The notes beneath the pieces were generated by a model that saw only the letters and a list, made by a program, of their open reading frames with translations, searched no databases and had not been told where the DNA came from. Positions 9,138-17,930 of a stretch of DNA of 64,000 bases are shown here, piece by piece. Within the stretch, counting starts at the first letter, position 1. Every line of letters begins with the position of its first letter. A program made the translations under genes and the position numbers. Origin of the DNA: Pseudomonas sp. BN102 (GTDB taxonomy: Bacteria > Pseudomonadota > Gammaproteobacteria > Pseudomonadales > Pseudomonadaceae); assembly GCF_029871245.1 (NCBI RefSeq), contig NZ_SSON01000030.1:1-64000 (forward strand). The letters are read 5' to 3'.

Positions 9138-9240
9138 AAGCGGCAAGCCGGAATAGGCTCTAGGCTTCAACCAGGGTTGCCGAATCACGCGGTTGCGTTG
9201 CCGCTTGAAGCCTGCCGTCTTAAGCCTGAAACTAGCCGAC

Positions 9241-9807
9241 ATGAAAAGCGCACCGAGCTACCTCAAGCACCATTTCCTGATCGCCATGCCGCACATGGCC
9301 GATCCGAACTTCGCCCAGACCGTCACCTATCTGGTCGAGCACAACGAGCAAGGCGCCATGGGGCTGGTGATCAACCGTCCCAACGGCCTGAGCCTGAGCG
9401 ACGTGCTCGAACAGCTGCGCCCGGAAGTCAACCCGCCGGCGCGCTGCCAGGGCCTGCCCATCTATGCCGGCGGCCCGGTCCAGACCGACCGCGGCTTCGT
9501 CCTGCATCCCACCGGCTACAGCTACCAGGCCACACTGGAGCTGGGCGAACTGGCGCTGTCCACCTCCCAGGACGTGCTCTTCGCCATCGCTGACGGCAGC
9601 GGCCCGCAGAAGAGCTTCGTGGCCCTCGGCTATGCCGGGTGGGACGCCGGCCAGCTGGAGGCCGAACTCAGCGACAATGCCTGGCTGACCTGCCCGGCGG
9701 ACCTGGCCATCCTCTTCGATACAGCGTCCGACCAGCGCCTGGCTGCTGCGGCTGCGCGCCTGGGGGTCAACCTCAGCCTGCTCACCGCCCAGGCCGGGCA
9801 CGCCTGA
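9241..9807 (+). CDS. algH: AlgH / YqgE family protein
   Basis: AlgH belongs to the UPF0301 (YqgE) family. The name comes from an early link to alginate control in P. aeruginosa, and its biochemical role remains unclear. The start MKSAPSYLKHHFLIAMPHM gives 188 residues, matching the family; an earlier ATG at 9193 would add 16 residues of repeat-like sequence and is rejected. Hallmarks seen are GAMGLVINRP, YAGGPVQTDRGFVLHP and LGYAGWDAGQLEAEL. The stop overlaps the ruvX start (TGATG), so the two genes are translationally coupled. Confidence 0.94.
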   Translation: MKSAPSYLKHHFLIAMPHMADPNFAQTVTYLVEHNEQGAMGLVINRPNGLSLSDVLEQLRPEVNPPARCQGLPIYAGGPVQTDRGFVLHPTGYSYQATLELGELALSTSQDVLFAIADGSGPQKSFVALGYAGWDAGQLEAELSDNAWLTCPADLAILFDTASDQRLAAAAARLGVNLSLLTAQAGHA

Positions 9808-10247
9808 TGGCCGAAACCAAACCCCTGCGCCTGCTGCTCGGCTTCGATTACGGCACCAAACAGATAGGCGTCGCCGTCGGCCAGGCCGTGACCGGCCAGG
9901 CCCGCGAACTGCGCGTGCTGAAGGCGCAGAATGGCGTGCCCGACTGGCAACAGGTGGAAGCCCTGATCCGCGAATGGCAGCCCGATGCCATGGTCGTCGG
10001 CCTGCCACTGAACATGGACGGCAGCCCCAGCGACATGAGCGCCCGCGCGGAAAAGTTCGCCCGGCGCCTGAATGGCCGCTTCAACCTGCCGGTCTTCACC
10101 CATGACGAACGCCTGACCACCTTCGAAGCCAAGGGACATCGCCTGGCCCAGGGCCAGCACGGCGGCTACCGCGAGCGCCCGGTGGACGCCCTGGCCGCCG
10201 CACTCCTGCTGGAAGGCTGGCTGGCCGAAAACTCCGCAACTTCCTAA
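9807..10247 (+). CDS. ruvX: RuvX / YqgF, Holliday-junction resolvase-like RNase H-fold protein
   Basis: YqgF proteins have an RNase H fold; E. coli YqgF acts in 16S rRNA pre-maturation and was predicted to be a Holliday-junction resolvase. The 146 residues show the first catalytic strand [15 protein letters not shown], the glutamate-bearing [10 protein letters not shown] and the final [11 protein letters not shown]. The ATG overlaps the algH stop, the standard algH-ruvX arrangement, and pyrR starts 13 bases downstream. The longer in-frame reading from 9639 would run inside algH and is discarded. Confidence 0.94.
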   Translation: MAETKPLRLLLGFDYGTKQIGVAVGQAVTGQARELRVLKAQNGVPDWQQVEALIREWQPDAMVVGLPLNMDGSPSDMSARAEKFARRLNGRFNLPVFTHDERLTTFEAKGHRLAQGQHGGYRERPVDALAAALLLEGWLAENSATS

Positions 10248-10260
10248 GCGAGGACCGCCG

Positions 10261-10773
10261 ATGACCCTGCCCAACCCCGCCGAACTGCTGCCGCGGATGG
10301 CCAGCGACCTGCAAGCCCACCTCAAGGCCCGAGGCATCGCGGAGCCACGCTACATCGGCATCCGCACCGGTGGCGTCTGGGTCGCCCAGGCCCTGCTGGA
10401 AGCCCTCGGCCAGTCGGTCCCCATGGGCACCCTGGACGTTTCCTTCTATCGCGACGACTTCACCCAGAGCGGCCTGCACCCACAAGTGCGCCCCTCCGCG
10501 CTACCCTTCGAGGTCGAAGGCCAGCACCTGGTACTGATCGACGACGTGCTGATGAGCGGACGCACCGTGCGCGCGGCCCTTAACGAGCTGTTCGACTATG
10601 GCCGCCCCGCCAGCGTGACCCTGGTCTGCCTGCTCGACCTCAACGCCCGCGAGCTGCCGATCCGCCCCGACGTGGTCGGCGCGACCCTGTCCCTGGGCGC
10701 CACGGAACGGGTAAAATTGCTCGGCCCCGCGCCGCTCACCCTCGAGCGCCAGGACCTCGCTTCGCCAGCCTGA
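10261..10773 (+). CDS. pyrR: PyrR, bifunctional pyrimidine regulator / uracil phosphoribosyltransferase
   Basis: This is a type I phosphoribosyltransferase-fold protein. The PRPP loop [17 protein letters not shown] lies near 92-108 and the N-terminal [10 protein letters not shown] forms part of the uracil site. In Bacillus PyrR controls pyr attenuation; in Pseudomonas it has been described as regulating pyr genes, apparently not through a classical attenuator. I saw no obvious antiterminator/terminator pair in the 37-base gap to pyrB. It is the first gene of a pyrR-pyrB-pyrC' operon. Confidence 0.93.
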   Translation: MTLPNPAELLPRMASDLQAHLKARGIAEPRYIGIRTGGVWVAQALLEALGQSVPMGTLDVSFYRDDFTQSGLHPQVRPSALPFEVEGQHLVLIDDVLMSGRTVRAALNELFDYGRPASVTLVCLLDLNARELPIRPDVVGATLSLGATERVKLLGPAPLTLERQDLASPA

Positions 10774-10810
10774 TCCTCCCGATTCCTCGTAACCTTTCAG
10801 GGCCTGCCCC

Positions 10811-11818
10811 ATGCCGACAGACGCCAAGCGCCCGCTGCAGCTCAACGACCAGGGCCAGCTGCGCCACTTCCTCTCGCTCGACGGTCTGCCCCGCGAGCTG
10901 CTGACGGAAATCCTCGACACCGCCGACTCCTTCCTCGAAGTCGGCGCCCGCGCCGTGAAGAAAGTCCCGCTGCTGCGCGGCAAGACGGTGTGCAACGTGT
11001 TCTTCGAGAACTCGACCCGCACCCGCACCACCTTCGAGCTGGCGGCCCAGCGCCTGTCCGCCGACGTCATCACCCTCAACGTCTCCACCTCCTCCACCAG
11101 CAAGGGCGAGACTCTGTTCGACACCCTGCGCAACCTGGAGGCCATGGCCGCCGACATGTTCGTGGTGCGCCACGCCGACTCCGGCGCCGCCCACTTCATC
11201 GCCGAGCACGTCTGCCCGGACGTGGCCATCATCAACGGCGGTGACGGCCGCCACGCGCACCCGACCCAGGGCATGCTCGACATGCTCACCATCCGCCGCC
11301 ACAAGGGCAGTTTCGAGAACCTCTCGGTCGCCATCGTCGGCGACGTGCTGCATTCGCGCGTAGCCCGCTCCAACATGCTCGCCCTGCGCACCCTGGGCTG
11401 CCCGGACATCCGCGTAATCGGACCCAAGACCCTGATCCCGGTGGGCGTCGAGCAGTATGGCGTGAAGGTCTACACCGACCTCGCCGAAGGCCTGAAGGAC
11501 GTGGACGTCGTGATCATGCTGCGCCTGCAGCGCGAGCGCATGCAGGGCGGCCTGCTGCCCAGCGAGGGCGAGTTCTACAAGCTCTACGGCCTGAACACCC
11601 AACGCCTGGCGCTGGCCAAGCCGGACGCCATCGTCATGCACCCGGGCCCGATCAACCGCGGCGTCGAGATCGAATCCGCCGTGGCCGACGGCGCCCAGTC
11701 GGTGATCCTCAACCAGGTCACCTACGGCATCGCCGTGCGCATGGCCGTGCTCTCCATGGCCATGAGCGGCCAAGCCGCACAACGCCAACTGAACCTGGAA
11801 GCCGAGGAACTGAACTGA
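10811..11818 (+). CDS. pyrB: Aspartate carbamoyltransferase catalytic subunit
   Basis: PyrB makes carbamoyl-aspartate from carbamoyl phosphate and aspartate, the committed step of pyrimidine synthesis. The 335 residues include the carbamoyl-phosphate loop S68TRTR72, the HPTQGMLD segment and [14 protein letters not shown]. The ~30-residue N-terminal extension ([20 protein letters not shown]) is typical of Pseudomonas class A ATCases, where it carries effector binding. No pyrI is present. The stop overlaps the ATG of pyrC' by one base, as expected for the two chains of the dodecameric enzyme. Confidence 0.97.
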   Translation: MPTDAKRPLQLNDQGQLRHFLSLDGLPRELLTEILDTADSFLEVGARAVKKVPLLRGKTVCNVFFENSTRTRTTFELAAQRLSADVITLNVSTSSTSKGETLFDTLRNLEAMAADMFVVRHADSGAAHFIAEHVCPDVAIINGGDGRHAHPTQGMLDMLTIRRHKGSFENLSVAIVGDVLHSRVARSNMLALRTLGCPDIRVIGPKTLIPVGVEQYGVKVYTDLAEGLKDVDVVIMLRLQRERMQGGLLPSEGEFYKLYGLNTQRLALAKPDAIVMHPGPINRGVEIESAVADGAQSVILNQVTYGIAVRMAVLSMAMSGQAAQRQLNLEAEELN

Positions 11819-13089
11819 TGCGAACCCACATCCTCGGCGCCCGCCTGATCGACCCGGCCAGCGGCCACGACCAGGTCACCGACCTCTTCCTCGAAGGCGG
11901 CAAAGTGCTCGCCCTCGGCAAGGCCCCGGCCGGCTTCGAGAGCGACAAGCAGATAGACGCCAAGGGCCTGGTAGCCGCTCCCGGCCTGGTGGACCTGTCC
12001 GTCGCCCTGCGCGAGCCCGGTTACAGCCGCAAGGGCAACATCGCCAGCGAAACCCTGGCGGCCGCCAGTGGCGGCGTGACCAGCCTCTGCTGCCCGCCCC
12101 TGACCCGCCCGGTGCTGGACACGCCGGCCGTGGCCGAGATGATCCTCGACCGCGCCCAGGAGGCCGGCAACGCCAAGGTCTTCCCCATCGGCGCCCTGAC
12201 CAAGGGCCTGGCCGGCGAGCAATTGTCCGAGCTGGTGGCCCTGCGCGATGTCGGCTGCGTGGCCTTTGGCAACGGCCTGGCCACCTTCGCCAGCAACCGC
12301 ATTCAGCGCCGCGCCCTGGAATACGCGGCCACCTTCGACCTGACGGTGATCTTCCACTCCCAGGACGCCTCGCTGGCCGAAGGCGGCCTGGCCCACGAAG
12401 GCCCGACCGCCAGCTTCCTCGGCCTCGCCGGCATCCCGGAAACCGCCGAGACCGTGGCCCTGGCACGCGACCTGCTGCTGGTGGAACAAAGCGGCGTGCG
12501 CGCCCACTTCAGCCAGCTCACCAGCGCCCGTGGCGCACAGATGATCGCCGAAGCCCAGGCCCGCGGCCTGCCGGTCACCGCCGATGTCGCGATGTACCAG
12601 CTGATCCTCACCGACGAGGCGCTGATCGACTTCTCCAGCCTCTACCACGTACAGCCGCCACTGCGCACCCGCGCCGACCGCGACGGCCTGCGCGAGGCGG
12701 TGAAGAGCGGCGTGATCTCCGCCATCTCCAGCCACCACCAGCCCCACGAGCCGGACGCCAAGCTCGCGCCCTTCGGTGCCACCGAGCCGGGCATCAGCAG
12801 CGTGGAACTGCTGCTGCCGCTGGCCATGACCCTGGTGCAGGACGGCCTGCTCGACCTGCCCACCCTGCTCGCCCGCCTGACCGCCGGCCCGGCCCGCGCC
12901 CTGCGCCTGCCCGCCGGCCGCCTGGCCGTGGGCGCCCCGGCGGACCTGGTGCTGTTCGACCCGCAAGCCTCCACCCTGGCCGGCGAAACCTGGAACTCCA
13001 AGGGCGACAACTGCCCCTTCATCGGCCACTGCCTGCCGGGCAAGGTGCGCTACACCCTGGTCGACGGCCGGATCATCTTCCAGGCCTGA
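11818..13089 (+). CDS. pyrC': PyrC', catalytically dead dihydroorotase-like ATCase partner
   Basis: This 423-residue amidohydrolase-fold protein resembles dihydroorotase but lacks the metal site. Where active enzymes have Asp-x-His-x-His, it reads D59LSVAL with Ser61 and Ala63. In P. aeruginosa and P. putida the homologous protein is known to have no dihydroorotase activity and to be needed for assembly and activity of the PyrB dodecamer. Late motifs (AISSHHQPHEPDAK, GAPADLVLFDP) keep the fold. A separate active pyrC must exist elsewhere in the genome. A strong terminator follows. Confidence 0.93.
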   Translation: MRTHILGARLIDPASGHDQVTDLFLEGGKVLALGKAPAGFESDKQIDAKGLVAAPGLVDLSVALREPGYSRKGNIASETLAAASGGVTSLCCPPLTRPVLDTPAVAEMILDRAQEAGNAKVFPIGALTKGLAGEQLSELVALRDVGCVAFGNGLATFASNRIQRRALEYAATFDLTVIFHSQDASLAEGGLAHEGPTASFLGLAGIPETAETVALARDLLLVEQSGVRAHFSQLTSARGAQMIAEAQARGLPVTADVAMYQLILTDEALIDFSSLYHVQPPLRTRADRDGLREAVKSGVISAISSHHQPHEPDAKLAPFGATEPGISSVELLLPLAMTLVQDGLLDLPTLLARLTAGPARALRLPAGRLAVGAPADLVLFDPQASTLAGETWNSKGDNCPFIGHCLPGKVRYTLVDGRIIFQA

Positions 13090-13106
13090 TGCCGCTGCAC
13101 CAAAAA

Positions 13107-13126
13107 AGCCCGCCATCCGGCGGGCT
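13107..13126 (+). terminator. Intrinsic terminator after pyrC'
   Basis: An 8-bp stem (AGCCCGCC / GGCGGGCT) with loop ATCC lies 17 bases after the pyrC' stop. It is followed by tctttgttg and preceded by AAAAA, so it may work in both directions. Confidence 0.8.
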
Positions 13127-13372
13127 CTTTGTTGCTATGTCTGCATCAAGAATTGGGCATCTGGCTCAATGGCCGCAGCACCGGCAATCTCGCGAGGACG
13201 TTTCGGTGCGCACAGCGCCCGCTACAACTGGCGAGCCACTCTGTGTGAGCGAATTCATTCGCGAACACGACCGGACACTTGCCGTAGGTTGGCGCTGAGC
13301 GCAACGAAGCCCAACGATCACAACACCCTTTGGCCGACCCTCCCTCTCCCAGAGGGGGAGGGGTGAAATAGC
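13127..13372. repeat. Convergent spacer made of interspersed repeat fragments
   Basis: No gene is seen between the convergent pyrC' and mccB. The spacer holds a copy of the GCGAATTCATTCGC repeat at about 13249-13262. A ggttggcgctgagcgcaacg / cgaagcccaac imperfect inverted repeat follows at about 13286-13315. Last is a pyrimidine-purine hairpin, ccctccctctccc / gggggaggg, at about 13339-13363. The last may end mccB transcription. All look like dispersed Pseudomonas-type REP elements. Confidence 0.6.
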
Positions 13373-14557
13373 TCACACCCGCGCCAACGCCTGCGCCAGG
13401 TCCGCCCGCAGGTCTTCCACGTCCTCCACCCCCACCGACAGCCGCACCAGCGAGTCGCCGATGCCGATCTCGGCGCGGGTTGCGGCCGGAATGCTGGCAT
13501 GGGTCATGATCGCCGGGTGCTCGATCAGGCTTTCCACGCCGCCGAGGCTTTCGGCCAGGGTGAAAATGCGCACCGCTTCGAGGAAGCGCCGGGTGCCGGC
13601 CAGATCGCTGGCGAGATCCATGGAGATCATGCCGCCGTAGCCATGCATCTGCCGACGCGCCAAGCCGTGCTGCGGATGGGACTGCAGTCCGGGGTAGTAG
13701 ACCCGCGCCACCTGCGGCTGCTGCTCCAGCCAGTAGGCCAGCTCCAGGGCGTTGCTGCAGTGGCGTTCCATGCGCAGGGCCAGGGTCTTCACCCCGCGCA
13801 GGGTGAGGAAAGCGTCGAAGGGACCGGCGATGGCGCCCACAGCGTTCTGCAGGAAGCCCAGGCGCTCGCGCCATTCGCGCTGGCGCTCATCCTTGCCGAC
13901 TATGGCGATGCCGCCGATCACGTCCGAGTGGCCATTGAGGTACTTGGTGGTGGAGTGCACCACCAGGTCGAAGCCCAGCTCCAGCGGACGCTGGGTCCAG
14001 GGGCTGGCGAAGGTGTTGTCGGCAACGGCCATGATGCCGCGTTGCCGACACAGGCCGGCGATCGCCTCGAGGTCGGCCAGGCGCAGCAGGGGGTTGCTCG
14101 GGGTTTCCACCCAGACCATGCGGGTATCGTCCTGGATCGACGCCTCGATCAGGGCGATGTCGCTGAAATCGACGAAGCTGAAACGGTGCCCGGCGCTGCG
14201 CTGGCGCACCTTGTCGAAGAGTCGGAAGGTGCCGCCATAAAGGTCATTGCTGGAAAGGATGTGGGAACCGCTGTCGAGCAGTTCCAGCACCGTGGAGATG
14301 GCCGCAAGCCCGGAAGCGAAGGCATAGGCCTGGGCGCCGCCCTCCAGGTCCGCGACGCAACGCTCCAGGGCCCAGCGCGTAGGGTTGTGGGAGCGTCCGT
14401 AGTCCAGCCCCTTGTGCACGCCGGGGCTGTCCTGGGCGTAGGTGGAGTTGGCGTAGATCGGCGGCATGATGGCCCCGGTGGAGGGGTCCGGGGCCTGGCC
14501 GGCGTGGATGACTCGCGTAGCGAAGGCACGCTGGCCGTTGTCGTCCTGCTGGCTCAT
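13373..14557 (-). CDS. mccB: PLP-dependent cystathionine gamma-lyase (Cys/Met metabolism family)
   Basis: This enzyme of the Cys/Met PLP family is expected to cleave cystathionine to cysteine in reverse transsulfuration. The 394 residues contain YGRSHNPTRWALE, the substrate/PLP region AFASGLAAIS, the ADNTFASP aspartate and the Schiff-base lysine K205 in HSTTKYLNGHSDVIGG. The family also includes gamma-synthases and homocysteine-forming enzymes. Pairing with a cystathionine beta-synthase four bases upstream (overlapping stop/start) favours the lyase role. It ends in a repeat-rich spacer. Confidence 0.88.
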   Translation of the reverse strand: MSQQDDNGQRAFATRVIHAGQAPDPSTGAIMPPIYANSTYAQDSPGVHKGLDYGRSHNPTRWALERCVADLEGGAQAYAFASGLAAISTVLELLDSGSHILSSNDLYGGTFRLFDKVRQRSAGHRFSFVDFSDIALIEASIQDDTRMVWVETPSNPLLRLADLEAIAGLCRQRGIMAVADNTFASPWTQRPLELGFDLVVHSTTKYLNGHSDVIGGIAIVGKDERQREWRERLGFLQNAVGAIAGPFDAFLTLRGVKTLALRMERHCSNALELAYWLEQQPQVARVYYPGLQSHPQHGLARRQMHGYGGMISMDLASDLAGTRRFLEAVRIFTLAESLGGVESLIEHPAIMTHASIPAATRAEIGIGDSLVRLSVGVEDVEDLRADLAQALARV

Positions 14558-15933
14558 GCAAGGGTCCTCCGCAGGTGGTTGAGCAGGTCGGAGCGGGTGA
14601 TCAGGCCGTGGAAGCCGGATGCGTCGGCGATGATCGCCACCAGGCCGCGGTCGAGCTCGGCCTGCAATTCGGCCAGGCTGGCGTCCGGCGCCAGAGTCTC
14701 CAGGCGTGTGGTCATGACGCTCGCCACCGGCTGGCGGAAGTGCGTGGCATCGGCATGCACGCCGAGCAGGATGTCGGATTCGTCGACCACCCCTGCCAGT
14801 TGCCCATCCCGCAGCACCGGCAACTGCGAGACATCCGCCAAGCGCATGCGCTGGAAGGCGGTGAGCAGGGTGTCGTCCGGCCCAACGCTGATCACGCGGC
14901 CGTCCTCGAAGCGCCGCGCGATGATGTCGCGCAGGTCGCCGTAGCGCTTACGCGCCAACAGGCCCTGATCGGTCATCCACTGGTCGTTGTAGACCTTGGA
15001 CAGATAGCGGGTGCCGGTATCGCAAACGAAGCTGACCACGCGCTTGGGCGTCTTCTGCTCGCGGCAGTAGCGCAGCGCCGCCGCCAGCAGGGTGCCGGTT
15101 GACGATCCGCCGGGAATGCCCTCGGCGCGCAGCAGCTCGCGGGCGTGGGCAAAGCTCTCTTCATCGCTGATGGAGTAGGCGTGGCGCACGCTGGACAAGT
15201 CGGCAATGGACGGCACGAAGTCTTCGCCAATGCCCTCCACCGCCCAGGAGCCCACGGTGCCCAGGGTGCCGCTGCGCACGTACTCGGCCATCACCGAGCC
15301 CACCGGGTCCGCGAGGATCATTTCCAGCTCGGGCTGCACCCGGCGGAAGTAACGAGTCAGGCCGGTGAGGGTGCCGGCGGAGCCGACACCCACCACTATG
15401 GCGTCCACATCCTGCCCGGTCTGCTGCCAGATTTCCGGGCCGGTGGTGGATTCGTGGGCCAGGGGGTTGGCCGGGTTGTTGAACTGGTCGGCGAAGAAGG
15501 CGCCGGGAATCCCCGCCGCCAGGCGGCCGGCCAGGTCCTGGTAGTACTCGGGGTGGCCCTTGCCGACGTCGGAGCGGGTGATATGCACTTCGGCGCCCAT
15601 GGCTTTCAGGTGCAGCACCTTTTCGGTGGACATCTTGTCCGGCACCACCAGCACCACCCGGTAGCCCTTGGCCCGCCCCACCAGGGCCAGACCCAGGCCG
15701 GTATTGCCGGCGGTGGCCTCGACTATGGTGCCGCCGGGCTTGAGCCGGCCATCGCGCTCGGCGCTGTTGATCATGGCGACGCCGATGCGGTCCTTGATGG
15801 AGCCGCCGGGATTCTGGGATTCGAGCTTGAGAAACAGGGTGCAGAGACCCGTGTCGAAACGCGTGACCCGCACCAGCGGGGTGTTGCCGATCAGGTCGAG
15901 GACCGCGGGACGGACATCTTTGGCGCTGTTCAT
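14554..15933 (-). CDS. mccA: Cystathionine beta-synthase with C-terminal CBS domain pair
   Basis: This enzyme condenses homocysteine with serine (or O-acetylserine) to give cystathionine. The start MNSAKDVRPAVLDLIGNTPL is set by a near-perfect Shine-Dalgarno (AAGGAGGTGA) seven bases ahead and gives 459 residues. The longer frame upstream runs through repeats. The PLP lysine is K47 in NPGGSIKDR, with AGNTGLGLA and GGSSTGTLL as phosphate-binding loops. Residues ~340-459 form a Bateman pair of CBS motifs (ISVGPDDTLL..., VASVMTTRLETLAPD...) that may bind an adenosyl ligand. There is no N-terminal haem domain. It is translationally coupled to mccB. Confidence 0.93.
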   Translation of the reverse strand: MNSAKDVRPAVLDLIGNTPLVRVTRFDTGLCTLFLKLESQNPGGSIKDRIGVAMINSAERDGRLKPGGTIVEATAGNTGLGLALVGRAKGYRVVLVVPDKMSTEKVLHLKAMGAEVHITRSDVGKGHPEYYQDLAGRLAAGIPGAFFADQFNNPANPLAHESTTGPEIWQQTGQDVDAIVVGVGSAGTLTGLTRYFRRVQPELEMILADPVGSVMAEYVRSGTLGTVGSWAVEGIGEDFVPSIADLSSVRHAYSISDEESFAHARELLRAEGIPGGSSTGTLLAAALRYCREQKTPKRVVSFVCDTGTRYLSKVYNDQWMTDQGLLARKRYGDLRDIIARRFEDGRVISVGPDDTLLTAFQRMRLADVSQLPVLRDGQLAGVVDESDILLGVHADATHFRQPVASVMTTRLETLAPDASLAELQAELDRGLVAIIADASGFHGLITRSDLLNHLRRTLA

Positions 15934-16054
15934 GGCGTCACCTCCTTGCGCGACCAGGGCGGGTGCGAAGCTGCACCCCTCGCACGAAAATAGGCCGCCC
16001 GGCAGAAGCCCGCCACGGGTTCCGACGAAGGGGGAACCACTGAAATATCGTTTT

Positions 16055-16153
16055 TGCAGGGGCGAATTCATTCGCCAAGGGGTGCACAGCACCCCAGATG
16101 GGCGCCTCAGGTCGGACCTGGCGGTCCGATTGGCGAATGAGCACGCCCCTGCA
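16055..16153. repeat. Inverted pair of REP-like units upstream of mccA
   Basis: The left arm at 16055-16078 contains GGGGCGAATTCATTCGCC. The right arm at 16130-16153 is its reverse complement except for a three-base change (AAT to TGC on the complementary reading). About 50 bases separate the arms. The left arm is the same word as in the element at 62672-62769. The element lies in the 254-base gap between the divergently read mccA start side and the TM2 gene end; no gene is seen there. Confidence 0.8.
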
Positions 16154-16187
16154 GGATGACGTCCTCCTGGAGGGCGGAACGAAGGAC

Positions 16188-16583
16188 TCAGCGCGCGTTA
16201 AGCACCGAAACCTGGGTATTCAGGGTCCAGAAGTCGTAGAGCACGCCGATCAGGAAGAAGCCGCCGGTGAGCAGGTAGAGGATGCCGCTGATCCACTTGC
16301 CCTGGTACATGCGGTGCACGCCGAAGACGCCGAGGAAGGTCAGCAGGATCCAGGCGACGTTGTAGTCGTACTGGCCGGGATTGAAGCGCAAGGAAGCTTC
16401 GCGGTCCATGGACGGGATCAGGAACAGGTCGATGATCCAGCCAATGAAGAACAGGCCGAGGGTGAAGAACCAGATGGTCCCGGTCACCGGCTTGCCGTAG
16501 TAGAAACGGTGGGAACCGAGGAATCCGAAAATCCAGAGCAGGTAGCCGATGGCCTTGCTGTGGGTGTCCTGACGTGTATCCAT
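16188..16583 (-). CDS. TM2-domain membrane protein
   Basis: This small 131-residue inner-membrane protein of unknown function carries two TM2-like repeats. The first is GFLGSHRFYYGKPVTGTIWF with IGWIIDLFLIP (about 18-56). The second is GVFGVHRMYQGKWISGILYL with LIGVLYDFWTL (about 85-122). Each is a pair of short transmembrane helices around a G-x-H-R-x-Y-x-G turn. TM2 proteins occur widely without an assigned bacterial role. It is downstream of pilU on the same strand but separated by the pilU terminator, so probably a separate transcript. Confidence 0.8.
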   Translation of the reverse strand: MDTRQDTHSKAIGYLLWIFGFLGSHRFYYGKPVTGTIWFFTLGLFFIGWIIDLFLIPSMDREASLRFNPGQYDYNVAWILLTFLGVFGVHRMYQGKWISGILYLLTGGFFLIGVLYDFWTLNTQVSVLNAR

Positions 16584-16705
16584 GCTGCCTCCTGCAGGGG
16601 TGTGTATAGGGTTCTTTCCTGCCCGGATCCACCACCCGTTGGGTCGCGCACGCTCGGCGCCGACCTGCGGAGTGAGGCCGCAGCGGAGCGCGCGGACCGG
16701 GCATG

Positions 16706-16728
16706 AAGAAGCCCGCCGTAGCGGGCTC
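16706..16728 (-). terminator. Intrinsic terminator after pilU
   Basis: A perfect 6-bp stem (GCCCGC / GCGGGC) with loop CGTA lies 18 bases beyond the pilU stop. Read leftward it is followed by TTCTTC. It closes the pilT-pilU transcript. Confidence 0.75.
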
Positions 16729-16745
16729 GTTCGCCGGGCGCGAGC

Positions 16746-17891
16746 TTAACGGAATCGGCGCCCCGGGTTTTCTTCCGAAACCTGCAGCGACAGGCCGTCG
16801 CTCATGTGCTGCAGGTGCTCACCATCGGTTTCCGAGCCGAGCTTGATCAGCAGGCGCAGGTCGTTGGCCGAGTCGGCGTAGAGCAGCGCGTCTTCGTAGG
16901 TGATCTCGCCCTGGGAGTAGAGGTTGAAGAGCGCCTGGTCGAAGGTCTGCATGCCGTGCTCGGTGGAGCGCTTCATCAGGGCCTTGAGTTCGTGCACCTC
17001 GCCCTTGCGGATCAGGTCGGCGGCCAGCGGGGTGTTCAGCAGCACCTCGATAACCGCGCGACGGCCCTTGCCGTCAGGGGTCGGCACCAGTTGCTGGGCG
17101 ACTATCGCCTTGAGGTTGAGCGACAGGTCCATCCAGACCTGCTGCTGCCGGTCGGCGGGGAAGAAGTTGATGATCCGGTCCAGCGCCTGGTTGGCATTGT
17201 TGGCGTGCAGGGTGGCGAGGCACAGGTGACCGGTTTCGGCGAAGGCGATGGCGTGGTCCATGGTCTCGCGGGTCCGCACCTCGCCGATCAGGATCACGTC
17301 CGGCGCCTGGCGCAGGGTGTTCTTCAGGGCCACCTCGAAGGACTCGGTGTCGATACCCACCTCGCGCTGGGTGACGATGCAGCTCTGGTGCTGGTGGATG
17401 AACTCGATGGGGTCTTCAATGGAGATGATGTGGCCGCTGCTGTTCCTGTTGCGGTGGCCGATCATCGCCGCCAGGGAGGTCGATTTACCCGTACCGGTGG
17501 CGCCGACGAAGAGCACCAGGCCGCGCTTGGTCAGCGACAGCTTCTTGAGGATTTCCGGCAGCTTGAGTTCTTCGATGGTGGGGATGGTGGTCTCGATCCG
17601 GCGCAGCACCATGCCCACCAGGTTGCGCTGGTAGAAGGCGCTGACGCGGAAGCGGCCGATGCCCCGCGCACTGATGGCGAAGTTGCACTCGTGGCGCTCG
17701 GCGAATTCGCGCCGCTGCTGCTCGTTCATCACGCCGACCACGGTTTCCCGGGTCATTTCCGGCGACATGGCGTTCTTGGTCACCGGCATGATCTTGCCGT
17801 TGACCTTCATCGACGGCGGCACACCTGCCGTGATGAACAGGTCGGAACCACCTTTTTCCACCATCAGGCGCAGCAGTTTCTCGAATTCCAT
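16746..17891 (-). CDS. pilU: PilU, type IV pilus retraction ATPase (PilT paralogue)
   Basis: PilU is a hexameric secretion-type ATPase at the pilus base that works together with PilT to power retraction under load. Starting at MEFEKLLRLMVEKGGSDLFI gives 381 residues, as in P. aeruginosa; ten extra upstream residues are not conserved. It has the Walker A GATGTGKST, Walker B region DVILIGEVRTRETM and HLCLATLHANNANQA. The C-terminal NTPLAADLIRKGEVHELKAL is the PilU counterpart of the PilT AIRNLIRE motif. It follows pilT by 39 bases in one operon. Confidence 0.96.
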   Translation of the reverse strand: MEFEKLLRLMVEKGGSDLFITAGVPPSMKVNGKIMPVTKNAMSPEMTRETVVGVMNEQQRREFAERHECNFAISARGIGRFRVSAFYQRNLVGMVLRRIETTIPTIEELKLPEILKKLSLTKRGLVLFVGATGTGKSTSLAAMIGHRNRNSSGHIISIEDPIEFIHQHQSCIVTQREVGIDTESFEVALKNTLRQAPDVILIGEVRTRETMDHAIAFAETGHLCLATLHANNANQALDRIINFFPADRQQQVWMDLSLNLKAIVAQQLVPTPDGKGRRAVIEVLLNTPLAADLIRKGEVHELKALMKRSTEHGMQTFDQALFNLYSQGEITYEDALLYADSANDLRLLIKLGSETDGEHLQHMSDGLSLQVSEENPGRRFR

Positions 17892-17930
17892 GACGTTCTC
17901 GCTGTTCGGTTCCGGCGCCACGCGGGCGGC

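Noticed and set aside
9193-9240. Earlier ATG for algH
   Set aside because: Adds 16 residues coded by repeat-like sequence; the ATG at 9241 matches the family N-terminus.
10774-10810. PyrR-type attenuator between pyrR and pyrB
   Set aside because: Only 37 bases with no terminator/antiterminator pair.
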